Shown here: positions 21,393 through 28,255 of the stretch, in pieces | How the letters are laid out: the number at the start of each line of letters is the position of its first letter | Numbering within the stretch: position 1 is the stretch's first letter | NCBI GenBank assembly: GCA_034437795.1 | Contig: DAOTTI010000062.1 | Coordinates: forward strand, 1 to 29,135 | Source of the DNA: DAOTTI01 sp034437795 | GTDB lineage: Bacteria; Chloroflexota; UBA11872; UBA12225 | Reading direction: 5' to 3' | DNA: 29,135 bases | Position numbers and translations under genes: made by a program | The notes under the pieces: model-generated | Database searches by the model: none | Seen by the model: only the letters and a program-made list of their open reading frames with translations | What the model was told of the DNA's origin: nothing

Positions 21393-22001
21393 ATGCGAGT
21401 GATCGCCGGCGAGGCGCGCGGCGTGCCGCTGGTGGCGCCGAAGGGTGAAGGCACGCGGCCCACCTCTGACCTGCTGAAGGGCGCCATCTTCTCATCGCTC
21501 GGAGCGGCCGGCGCTCGGGGGCGTGTGCTCGACCTCTTCGCCGGGTCGGGGGCACTGGGGATCGAGGCCCTCAGCCGCGGGGCGAGCTGGTGCGACTTTG
21601 TGGAGTCGGCCGAGGCGGCCTGCCGCGCCATTCAGACCAACCTGGAACGCACCAAGCTGAGCGACCGGGCGCGGATCCACTGCCGGCCGGTGCAGCGGTT
21701 TCTGGCCAGCGCCATGAGCGACGGGGCGGTGGAGCCGTATGACCTGATCCTGATGGATCCGCCCTACGCCCTGGACGTGGGCGCCGTGCTGGACCTGGTT
21801 GGCACGTCCCGCCTGGTCGCCGAGCGCACGCTGGTGGTCGTCGAGCATTCCAGCCGGCGCCAGCTTCCTGACGTGGCGGGCCGGCTGCGGAAGATCAAGA
21901 CGCGCACGCACGGCGACAGCGCGTTTAGCGTGTACGTCATGGATGCCCCTGCCGCTGGCGCCCCGCGCGCCACGCCCGAACCACCGCGGACGGAGGCATA
22001 G
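21393..22001 (+). CDS. rsmD: 16S rRNA (guanine966-N2)-methyltransferase
   Basis: Methylates G966 of 16S rRNA during 30S assembly using SAM. The 202 residues start with the family signature MRVIAGEARGVPL and GTRPTSDLLKGAIFSSL. SAM motif I is VLDLFAGSGALGIEALSRG, followed by FVESAEAACRAIQTNL. The catalytic motif is LMDPPY (122-125), then VVVEHSS. The last 15 residues are Pro/Ala-rich and unconserved-looking. The ATG at 21393 is fixed by the family start and by the CATAAT box 7 nt upstream. It follows recG, as in many Firmicutes; coaD, its frequent partner, is absent and replaced by a repeat-rich spacer. Confidence 0.95.
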   Translation: MRVIAGEARGVPLVAPKGEGTRPTSDLLKGAIFSSLGAAGARGRVLDLFAGSGALGIEALSRGASWCDFVESAEAACRAIQTNLERTKLSDRARIHCRPVQRFLASAMSDGAVEPYDLILMDPPYALDVGAVLDLVGTSRLVAERTLVVVEHSSRRQLPDVAGRLRKIKTRTHGDSAFSVYVMDAPAAGAPRATPEPPRTEA

Positions 22002-22033
22002 CGGGGCCGCCCTCGCCCAGTCTATTCGATGGC

Positions 22034-22074
22034 GGAGCCCTCACCCCTAGCCCTCGTCCACAGGGAGACGGGAC
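22034..22074 (-). repeat. Palindromic intergenic repeat, copy 7 (diverged)
   Basis: GAGCCCTCACCCCTAGCCCT, then CGTCCACAGGGAGACGGGACT. It belongs to the same family with a changed central loop. First of four elements packed into the 284-base spacer after rsmD, which has no gene. Confidence 0.75.
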
Positions 22075-22087
22075 TCCTTCCGAAGCG

Positions 22088-22127
22088 GAGCCATCACCCC
22101 AACCCTCTCCCAAAGGGAGAGGGGACT
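22088..22127 (-). repeat. Palindromic intergenic repeat, copy 8
   Basis: GAGCCATCACCCCAACCCTC, then TCCCAAAGGGAGAGGGGACT. It carries an intact CCCTCTCCC-AAA-GGGAGAGGG palindrome. Confidence 0.85.
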
Positions 22128-22143
22128 TTGGGTGGTGCTCTCA

Positions 22144-22232
22144 CCCTCGTCCATAGGGACAGGGGACTACCTTTTGCAAGCGCGCCGATCGCCGCCAGCT
22201 CATCCCCTCGTCCATAGGGACAGGGGACTACC
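22144..22232 (-). repeat. Two identical 28-bp repeat units (copies 9 and 10)
   Basis: CCCTCGTCCATAGGGACAGG plus GGACTACC occurs identically at 22144-22171 and 22205-22232. These are variant members of the palindromic family, and the CCATAGG loop is shared only by this pair, suggesting a recent local duplication. Confidence 0.85.
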
Positions 22233-22285
22233 CTAGGCAGAGGGTGCTTCTTCCCTGGGGAGGCTGAGGCGAGGCCGGCTTGCGC

Positions 22286-22531
22286 CTACGGCTCGTCGCC
22301 GGGACGTGGCGGGAGCCTGCCCTGCCGCATCAGCTCGGCGAAGGCCGCCTTGCGGGTGGCATAGGTCCGAACCACTTTCACCAGCTCGGCCGGCGTGGCC
22401 GGTCGTGCGGGAGGTCTAGCCCACAGCCGGCGGGCCATCAGGTGTTGGTGGATGACCTCCGCCGCCTCGCCCCGTGTCACTCCCAGCGAGGCCAGCAGGT
22501 GCTCCCCTTCAGGGCCTTCAGCGCCGCTCAT
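22286..22531 (-). CDS. Small hypothetical protein
   Basis: 81 residues from the ATG at 22531, with a Shine-Dalgarno AGGGAG 3 nt before it. The sequence looks helical and soluble, with LLASLGVTRGEAAEVIHQHL and PAELVKVVRTYATRKAAFAE. The Cys-free, Arg/Ala-rich make-up gives no family hint. It is 107 bases downstream of the glycoside hydrolase on the same strand, so co-transcription is possible. I do not recognise it. Confidence 0.55.
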   Translation of the reverse strand: MSGAEGPEGEHLLASLGVTRGEAAEVIHQHLMARRLWARPPARPATPAELVKVVRTYATRKAAFAELMRQGRLPPRPGDEP

Positions 22532-22638
22532 GTGCTCCCTGTGTGATGGTCGCGACTGCCCGCGCCCCGTCGGGGCCAGATCTCCCTCTGCCCATGTGTG
22601 CGCGTGCGCGGGCGTCGCTCGCCTGCGCGGTAGGTTCC

Positions 22639-24861
22639 CTACGCGAACTCTACCACGACCACCTCATGGTCCGTAATCGAGGGGACGATGGCCGCGCCGG
22701 CGTCGTCGAGGCGGGCGGGCCCTCCTGCCACCAGGAGGTGCGCCCCCGTGGCGCGCCGCCCGCGGACCAGCACCCGCTGCTCGCCGATGGTGGTAAGCTC
22801 GTCCACCGGCGCCATCCACGTGCCGGCGTGAGTGCAGTTGACCAGGTGCACGATGGCGCGGTCGGCAATTTCCACCGTGCCGGAGCCTCGCGCCGGCTGC
22901 CGGCCGCCCTGGACGTAGGCGTGCACGTCGACCAGGCCCGGGCCGGTGACAAGCACGGGCAGCTCGTCTCCCGCGACCCAGCGCACGAGGGCCGCCAGCA
23001 GCTCCGCGTGGTCCGGCTGGTGGAGGCGCCAGTAGAGCCGGTCGACGTCCGCCGGCAGGTAGGCGACGCGCCCGCGGCCGGCCTCCTGCTCCCGCAGGTA
23101 GAGGCAGGGCAGATGCGTTCGCTCGATCTTCATGTAGGCGAACTCCGGCGGGTGCGTCGGAAAGGGCGGCACGTAGGTGAGCGGGACGCGCTCCCCGACA
23201 CCGGCCGGGCGGGTGAGGGTCAGGTTGCCGCCGAAGGGCAGCAAGGCCGTCTCGTCCCAGCCTGCGGTGAAGGCCGCGGTGGGGCCGACGCGGAGGGGCT
23301 GGGGGCGGGCTTCAGGGGGATCGACGAAGCGGAAGTAGGATGGCTCGCGGCCCCGCGCGGGCAGGCTGGAGTGGATGGCGTGGGCGCCGAAGAGGCTGGC
23401 CAGGCCAAAGTCGGGGCGCGGATCGCCCCACTCATCGTAGAGCGAGGTCTCGCCCGTGGCCAGTAGGCCGCCCCCGCGGTCGACGAAGGCCCGCAGCGCC
23501 TCGCACTGGGCATCGGTGAGCGCCCCCACGTTGGGAAGGAGCAGGGCGCGGTATCCGGTCAGGTCCTCCGCCTCCAGGCGGTCCGCGCTGACCATGGCGT
23601 AGGGGATCCGGGCGCGGACCAGGGCCGCGGCCAGCCCGCGGGCGGGGGCCTCGCAGCGGTCCTCCGGCTCGTCGCGCCCGTAGAAGTCGACGCTGCGCTG
23701 CGAATAGACGATGGCCACCGACGCCAGGTGCCGGCGGTCCCGCAGGTAGCGCTCATTGGCCTCGTGCCAGGCGAAGAGCGGCTCCGCCGTCCGGAACATG
23801 CGCCGGTCCTCGTGTGAGGCGCCGACATGATGCCACCAGGGGCGGATGCCGCCGGCCACGGCCTCGCAGAACCACAGGCGCACCTCCGGCTCCGGCTTGG
23901 ACGCCAGCCGGAAGCTGGCGTTGGTGTTGTTGTAGAAGGCGATCGACTCTGGCATCGGGGCGTCATCGCCCATGAGGGAACGGATCAGCTTGCCCTGCTC
24001 GCCGTTCTGCCAGAGGGTGCTGCTGCCGGAGCGGCCCTGGTGGTCCAGGAAGATGATGCGCACGCGCTCGGCCATCACCCGCCAATCGCGGAAGGAGGTG
24101 CACTGGGTGACCAGGCTACCGCTGTTCATCCCGCTCCACTGGCAGTCGGGGCCGCCATAGCGGCGCGTCACGGCGTTATTGAGCTCCCAGATCGTGGCCC
24201 GCAGGTGGTAGCTCCACTCGATCCAGGCGCGATAGGCGCGATCCTGCCAGTTGCGGTCCCGCGGCAGGGCCAGGCCGCCCGAATAATCGGCGAACTGCGC
24301 GCGGCAATGGGGACAGTAGCAGATGCCGGCGCGGCGAGAGAGCCCAGACCAGGAGTTGTCGGAGAAGCCATCCGGCCGGTAGCGCTCGCAGATCTCCTGC
24401 AGGACGCGGGGCAGGTACTCGCGGTAGTAGGGGCCGCTGATGCACGCGGTGTAGAAGAGGCCGTCGAAGTCGCCCGCCTTGTACGGCTGCCCCTGGGCAT
24501 CCACGGCAAACCAGTCGGGGTGTTCGTAGTAGAAGCGCTCGCTGGCGCGGCTGCTGTCCATCCGGGCGACCACGACCAGGCCGAGGTCGCGGGCGGCCCG
24601 CGTCAGCTCGCCGAAGAGATCACGCTGGCCCAGATACGGCGATCGCCGGTGCAGCTCCAGGGCGCTGGGATAGTAGGCGACAATCCCTCCAGCATTGAGG
24701 ATGATCCCCTGGATGCGTGTCCGCCGCCAGTAGCCGGCCCACCAGTCGACGTCGAACCGTTCCGGCAGGGCGTCGATCTCGCGGATATTGATCTGCCCCC
24801 AGCGCATCACGCGCCGGTACCACGGCTGGTCCGCTGTGCTCGGCATGCTCGATGTGACCAC
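22639..24861 (-). CDS. Putative glycoside hydrolase (GHL6-like) with beta-galactosidase trimerisation domain
   Basis: 740 residues with no signal peptide, so probably cytosolic. Residues of about 15-350 look like a TIM barrel of the hypothetical glycosyl hydrolase 6 type, with IQGIILNAGGIVAYYPSALE, VVARMDSSRASERFY, HPDWFAVDAQGQPY and CISGPYYREYLPRVL. DGFSDNSW and a Cys cluster CYCPHC (181-186) follow. A glutamine-amidotransferase-like domain, as in beta-galactosidase trimerisation domains, starts near VAIVYSQRSVDFYG and includes ALLLPNVGALTDAQCEALRAF and GGGLLATGETSLYD. The tail is beta-rich. It probably acts on a plant- or glycan-derived oligosaccharide; specificity cannot be read. The GTG at 24861 has a GGAG site 6 nt upstream; ATG 24846 is an alternative. 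No sugar transporter or regulator is adjacent. Confidence 0.85.
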   Translation of the reverse strand: MVTSSMPSTADQPWYRRVMRWGQINIREIDALPERFDVDWWAGYWRRTRIQGIILNAGGIVAYYPSALELHRRSPYLGQRDLFGELTRAARDLGLVVVARMDSSRASERFYYEHPDWFAVDAQGQPYKAGDFDGLFYTACISGPYYREYLPRVLQEICERYRPDGFSDNSWSGLSRRAGICYCPHCRAQFADYSGGLALPRDRNWQDRAYRAWIEWSYHLRATIWELNNAVTRRYGGPDCQWSGMNSGSLVTQCTSFRDWRVMAERVRIIFLDHQGRSGSSTLWQNGEQGKLIRSLMGDDAPMPESIAFYNNTNASFRLASKPEPEVRLWFCEAVAGGIRPWWHHVGASHEDRRMFRTAEPLFAWHEANERYLRDRRHLASVAIVYSQRSVDFYGRDEPEDRCEAPARGLAAALVRARIPYAMVSADRLEAEDLTGYRALLLPNVGALTDAQCEALRAFVDRGGGLLATGETSLYDEWGDPRPDFGLASLFGAHAIHSSLPARGREPSYFRFVDPPEARPQPLRVGPTAAFTAGWDETALLPFGGNLTLTRPAGVGERVPLTYVPPFPTHPPEFAYMKIERTHLPCLYLREQEAGRGRVAYLPADVDRLYWRLHQPDHAELLAALVRWVAGDELPVLVTGPGLVDVHAYVQGGRQPARGSGTVEIADRAIVHLVNCTHAGTWMAPVDELTTIGEQRVLVRGRRATGAHLLVAGGPARLDDAGAAIVPSITDHEVVVVEFA

Positions 24862-24897
24862 ATCTCACTCCGGTGAGAGTCGCGACTAGCGAGGAAC

Positions 24898-25138
24898 GAG
24901 TAGCGAGTGGCGAGTTATACCAATCGCATCTGAGCGCTCGTACACGGCGCGCTCGCCCGGGTTCTCCATGGGTGCAGCCCTCACCGCCGCCCGCTCTCCC
25001 AGGGAGCGGGGCTCAACGCCACGCTCCGCGACCTGGCCGTCGCCCCTGAACCCTGTCCCACAGAGAGGGAACGCCTCGCTAGCCGTGAAGAAGCCAGGTT
25101 AGGTTTGGTGACAACTCGCTGCTCGGCACTCGCTACTC
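24898..25138. repeat. Inverted-repeat-bounded spacer element
   Basis: GAGTAGCGAGTGGCGAGTT at 24898-24916 is inverted at 25113-25138 as AACTCGC, a 7-nt insertion, then CACTCGCTACTC. Between the arms are two diverged palindromic repeats (24974-25013 and about 25041-25072) and no ORF. The right arm overlaps the stop codon of the next gene. It resembles a MITE-like or recombination-derived unit. The remaining spacer (24862-25132, 271 bases) shows no gene. Confidence 0.6.
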
Positions 25139-25531
25139 TTCCACGGTGTACGGCTGGTACCAGGCGTCGTGCTCGATGCGTTCACCGCCGGCGGTGCGCT
25201 CGGACGCGGCGCGGTTGAGGCGATCGACGGCGCGGCGGGCCCCCTCTTCGGTGGCGTAGATGCCGGCGATCGCGTCGCTTTCGCGCAGCCCGGCGCTCGC
25301 GTCCTCCCACCTGGTGCCGTGGAAGACGACGTAGACCCGCGGCGGCGCCGCGCCGGCAGGGGCGCCTTCCGCCGCTTCGGCTTCGACCTCGTTCGGCTGA
25401 GCCAGGACGGCCTCGATCCCGGCCCGCGCCCGCGCGGCGTCGCGCCGGCGGCGCTGCAGCTCGCGGATGCTGCTGGGGGGACGGGCCTCACGCTCGGCCC
25501 GAGCGGGGATCGCTCCATCGCCTCGCTGCAT
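25133..25531 (-). CDS. Small hypothetical protein
   Basis: 132 residues. The N-terminal half is charged and helical (IRELQRRRRDAARARAG), followed by an Ala/Glu/Pro linker. The C-terminal half looks like a compact alpha/beta unit: PRVYVVFHGTRWEDA, then AIAGIYATEEGARRAVDRLN and HDAWYQPYTVEE. The VYVVFH...GIYATEEGARRA pattern recalls small DUF7336-like domains, which is unverified. The ATG at 25531 directly follows GGAGGT, a rather short spacer. It starts 29 bases after the pgi stop on the same strand, so it is probably in the pgi transcript. The stop codon lies inside an inverted-repeat arm. Confidence 0.65.
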   Translation of the reverse strand: MQRGDGAIPARAEREARPPSSIRELQRRRRDAARARAGIEAVLAQPNEVEAEAAEGAPAGAAPPRVYVVFHGTRWEDASAGLRESDAIAGIYATEEGARRAVDRLNRAASERTAGGERIEHDAWYQPYTVEE

Positions 25532-25560
25532 ACCTCCACCCTACCACATGGGCGGGCCAG

Positions 25561-27216
25561 CTACGGCCCGCGGGGCCGCTGGTGGCCGGCCTCCCACCAG
25601 GGGAAGAGCGGGACGGTCTCTACGGCCAGCCCGCGGATGGCCGGCTCCAGGTCGCCACGGAGCCGGATCCGCACGATGCGCCGGCCACGCCCGGCCAGCG
25701 CCTGGTAATCGCCGATGGCCTGGGCCTGCTTCAGTGTGGCGAAGGTGTACGGCAGGCCGGGAATGGGGGCATCCTCGGGATCATCGGAGACGAGCTGCAC
25801 GAAGACGCCGTTGTCCGGGCCGCCCTTGTGCAACTGGCCAGTGGAATGCAGGTAGCGCGGCCCATACCCGAGCGTCGTCGCCACCTTGAGATGGTCGCGC
25901 AATGCCGTCCGCCAGCCGGTCAGCTCCCGCTCGGCCACCGCCGTTCGGGGCACGTAGGCCAGGAGGGCGACGTAGTCGCCGGGCTGGACGCGGCGCAGCA
26001 GGTCATGCAGGGGCTGGGCCGGCCCGTTGCCGGCCACGATCTCCGGCACGGCCGGCAGGTGGCCGGTGGCCTGGAACTCGGCCAGGACGCGGGTGGTATT
26101 GTCCTTACTCTCCTGCACGTTGGGCTCGTCGAAGGGATTGAGCCTCATGCAAGCGCCGGCCACGGCCGTGGCGAATTCCCAGACGTAGAACTGGTAGCCC
26201 AGGTCGGCCGGCTCTCGGGCCGGCAGGTGGATGACCGGATGGCCGGCGGCCTCGAGGGCCTCCAGCGCCCGCTTGCCGTCTGCGGGAGTGACCACCCGCT
26301 GCGGGTCGCCGACGACGACGAAGACGCGATCCTGGCCGTAGACGCCCGGCGGGCCGAGCGGCTCCCCTTCGACCGGCACCAGCCCGCTGCCATCCTTGCC
26401 CGTGCTCTCCGCCAGTAGCTGCTCCACCCAGTAGCCAAAGCTGCCGAATGGCTCGGGGCAGACCAGCGTCACCTTGTCGCGCCCTGTGGCGGCGTGGCGC
26501 GCCAGCGCTGCCCCCAGCCGGGCGCCCGGATGGTGCTCCAGGGGGACGTCCGTGCCGCAGTCGCGCATGGCCGCTTCGGCGCGATCGAGCAGGGTGTCGA
26601 GGTCGACGCCCAGCAGGGCGGCCGCGACGAGGCCGAAGTAGGAGAGGGCGGAGTAACGGCCGCCGATGTCGGGGGGGTTGAGGAAGGTGCGCCGGAAGCC
26701 CAGGTCGCGCGCCGTCTGCTCGAGCGGCGTGCCGGGATCGGTGATGGCGATGAACTGCCGGCCGGCGCGATCGCCGGCCGCGCGGCGCGTATGGTCATAG
26801 AAGAAGCGCAGGAAGGCCAGCGTCTCGGTGGTGGTGCCCGACTTGGTGGAGACGACGTACAGGGTGTGCTGGGCGGGCAGGCTGCGCTGGAACTGGAGGA
26901 CGATGTAGGGGTCGGTGGAATCGAGCACGGCGAGGTCGAGGAAGCCGGGCTTGACGCCGAAGGTGAGGCGCAGCACGTCCGGCGCGAGGGAGCTGCCGCC
27001 CATGCCCAGCAGCAGGGCATGGGTGAAGCCGGCCTGTCGCGCCTCACGGGCGAACTCCTTGAGCTCGCCGGCGCGGTGGCGCATGGTGGCGGGCGCGTCG
27101 AGCCAGCCCAGCCGGTTCCTGATGGACGGGTGATGGGCGGTGGCGGCGGTCCAGGTGGTAGGATCGCGCGACCAGATGCCGCGCACGATCTCGGCCAGTC
27201 GAGCGTCGTCTGCCAT
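25561..27216 (-). CDS. pgi: Glucose-6-phosphate isomerase
   Basis: Interconverts glucose-6-phosphate and fructose-6-phosphate. The 551 residues from the ATG at 27216 contain two SIS folds: ALLLGMGGSSLAPDVLRLTF, VVSTKSGTTTETLAFL and a later PVEGEPLGPPGVYG. The C-terminal active-site block is GPRYLHSTGQLHKGGPDNG. This is the form that in other bacteria is fused behind transaldolase; here it stands alone and no tal or zwf gene is in the window. A GTG at 27222 is also in frame. The extended -10 TGCTATAAC lies 11 nt before the ATG but only 5 nt before the GTG, so ATG is more likely. There is no Shine-Dalgarno. Upstream are four phased 10-bp repeats. A small gene follows 29 bases downstream. Confidence 0.94.
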   Translation of the reverse strand: MADDARLAEIVRGIWSRDPTTWTAATAHHPSIRNRLGWLDAPATMRHRAGELKEFAREARQAGFTHALLLGMGGSSLAPDVLRLTFGVKPGFLDLAVLDSTDPYIVLQFQRSLPAQHTLYVVSTKSGTTTETLAFLRFFYDHTRRAAGDRAGRQFIAITDPGTPLEQTARDLGFRRTFLNPPDIGGRYSALSYFGLVAAALLGVDLDTLLDRAEAAMRDCGTDVPLEHHPGARLGAALARHAATGRDKVTLVCPEPFGSFGYWVEQLLAESTGKDGSGLVPVEGEPLGPPGVYGQDRVFVVVGDPQRVVTPADGKRALEALEAAGHPVIHLPAREPADLGYQFYVWEFATAVAGACMRLNPFDEPNVQESKDNTTRVLAEFQATGHLPAVPEIVAGNGPAQPLHDLLRRVQPGDYVALLAYVPRTAVAERELTGWRTALRDHLKVATTLGYGPRYLHSTGQLHKGGPDNGVFVQLVSDDPEDAPIPGLPYTFATLKQAQAIGDYQALAGRGRRIVRIRLRGDLEPAIRGLAVETVPLFPWWEAGHQRPRGP

Positions 27217-27227
27217 CGTCACTGGCT

Positions 27228-27233
27228 GTTATA
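27228..27233 (-). promoter_or_regulatory. extended -10 promoter of pgi
   Basis: TGCTATAAC on the minus strand is a good extended -10 (TG, C, TATAAC). Its spacing to the ATG implies a leader of only a few nucleotides. Confidence 0.6.
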
Positions 27234-27240
27234 GCACCGC

Positions 27241-27280
27241 GGGGCACTGTGGGGCACTGTGTCGCACTATGGGGTACTGC
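27241..27280. repeat. Four tandem 10-bp units upstream of pgi
   Basis: GGGGCACTGT, GGGGCACTGT, GTCGCACTAT and GGGGTACTGC follow each other in exact 10-bp register, with a relaxed fifth unit (GGGGGCGGCACTGC) beyond. They cover the region from about -17 to -57 of the pgi promoter. One unit per helical turn would place each on the same face of the DNA, a layout typical of regulator-binding sites (inference). Confidence 0.75.
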
Positions 27281-27297
27281 GGGGGCGGCACTGCCTC

Positions 27298-27370
27298 CCC
27301 TGTGACGGTGACGGCACGAGGGGGCACGCTCATCTCCCTGCTGGCCCTGTGACGGTGACGGTACAAGGGG
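27298..27370. repeat. 26-bp direct repeat pair
   Basis: CCCTGTGACGGTGACGG, then CACGAGGGG at 27298-27323 and TACAAGGGG at 27345-27370. Two mismatches, both transitions, with a 47-base offset. Confidence 0.85.
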
Positions 27371-27603
27371 CGCGTTCGTCGCCGGCACCGGGGCAGGGAG
27401 CGGTGGTGAGGGCAGCGCGAATAGGGGTTCGTCTCCAGCTGCTGCACCTGGCCATCGTGTGCAAATACCGTGTTAGCGGGCAGGTGTGCAGGGACAGCAG
27501 AGGGAGTTCGTTTTGTAATCTTCGGGGTCATAGGGTGTGGGGGCCCGCACAAGACATCCGGTGGCGCGGCCTGCGGACCTCACGCCCTTGGGCCAAAGAG
27601 GAG

Positions 27604-27635
27604 GGACCTCATCCCCTTCGGTCGGGGCCGCGCCG
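27604..27635. repeat. Second repeat family, copy 2
   Basis: Matches 16816-16847 at 31 of 32 bases, including the CCCCTTCGGTCGGGG hairpin core, although the two loci are about 11 kb apart. Confidence 0.85.
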
Positions 27636-27849
27636 GGAGGGAGGAGAGACGTCACCCCCTAGCCCCCTCTCCGACACGGAGAGGGGGGACGAGGGCCACG
27701 GGGAGAGGGCTTTGCCCACGGGCCGATACGGAGAGGGGATCACCGGCCTGAAGCGGTATCAGCACACGCTGCCCTGACGGCCCATGCCGGCCTGACGCGT
27801 GACGCGGTCCTAACAGTGCGGCCATACCAGGCGGCGGGCAGCAGCTGTG

Positions 27850-27956
27850 CCGGAGTGGAGCAATACCCACTGTGGCTTGCCTTCGATTGGCGGCGTGGCC
27901 CTGAAGACCAAGCCGGAGGGTTCCGGAGTGGAGCAGTGCCCACTGTGGCTTGCCTT
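27850..27956. repeat. 34-bp direct repeat pair
   Basis: CCGGAGTGGAGCAATACCCA (27850-27883) recurs as CCGGAGTGGAGCAGTGCCCA (27923-27956). Both continue CTGTGGCTTGCCTT. There are two mismatches, both transitions, with a 73-base offset. Confidence 0.9.
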
Positions 27957-27958
27957 GG

Positions 27959-28032
27959 CGAGCCTGCACCATCAGGTGTGTGGGAGGCTGGGTGCTCGTC
28001 GGCTTCGACGAGCCTGCACCATCAGGCGCGTG
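27959..28032. repeat. 24-bp direct repeat pair
   Basis: CGAGCCTGCACCATCAGG followed by TGTGTG (27959-27982) or CGCGTG (28009-28032). Two transitions, with a 50-base offset. Confidence 0.9.
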
Positions 28033-28107
28033 AGCCCTGTCCTCGCTGCGCGCCCAGAGGGCCTTTGACGCTCGTACCTCGAGCAGAAGTGCCAGAGCTC
28101 TTCCGGA

Positions 28108-28220
28108 CACGTAGCCGCCGGTGTCACAATGTGGCTCAAGCGAGAAGGTGATGCTGCTGAGAAACCAGTCGCCTTTCGGCCACGTAGCCGTAGGTGATAA
28201 GCCAGTGTCACAATGTGGCT
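28108..28220. repeat. Two-part direct repeat before the sigma factor
   Basis: CACGTAGCCG occurs at 28108-28117 and 28181-28190. GTGTCACAATGTGGCT occurs at 28121-28136 and 28205-28220. The order is the same in both sets, but the inner spacing differs (3 against 14 bases). The second set ends 35 bases before the sigma factor GTG, so it overlaps the likely promoter. Confidence 0.85.
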
Positions 28221-28255
28221 GGCCGGCGGTGTTTTAGGGGTAAGGGACGCGAGCT

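Larger units (their letters stand above)
27234..28255. other. 1-kb gene-free, repeat-rich region
   Basis: No ORF in this stretch has a protein-like composition or ribosome-binding site. It contains the pgi-proximal 10-bp repeats, a 26-bp pair, a copy of the second repeat family at 27604-27635, palindromic repeats near 27650-27693 and 27721-27744, and three further pairs of direct repeats up to the sigma factor gene. It separates the minus-strand pgi group from the plus-strand sigma factor, so both promoters must lie here. Confidence 0.75.

Noticed and set aside
23827..24876. Plus-strand ORF opposite the glycoside hydrolase
   Set aside because: Shadow frame; the minus-strand protein has recognisable domains and a ribosome-binding site.
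27259..27777. 172-residue ORF in the repeat-rich region
   Set aside because: Runs through several non-coding repeats, has no ribosome-binding site and shows low-complexity translation.
27845..28225. CRISPR-like array
   Set aside because: Each repeat occurs only twice, repeat lengths differ between pairs, spacings are irregular, and no cas gene is present.
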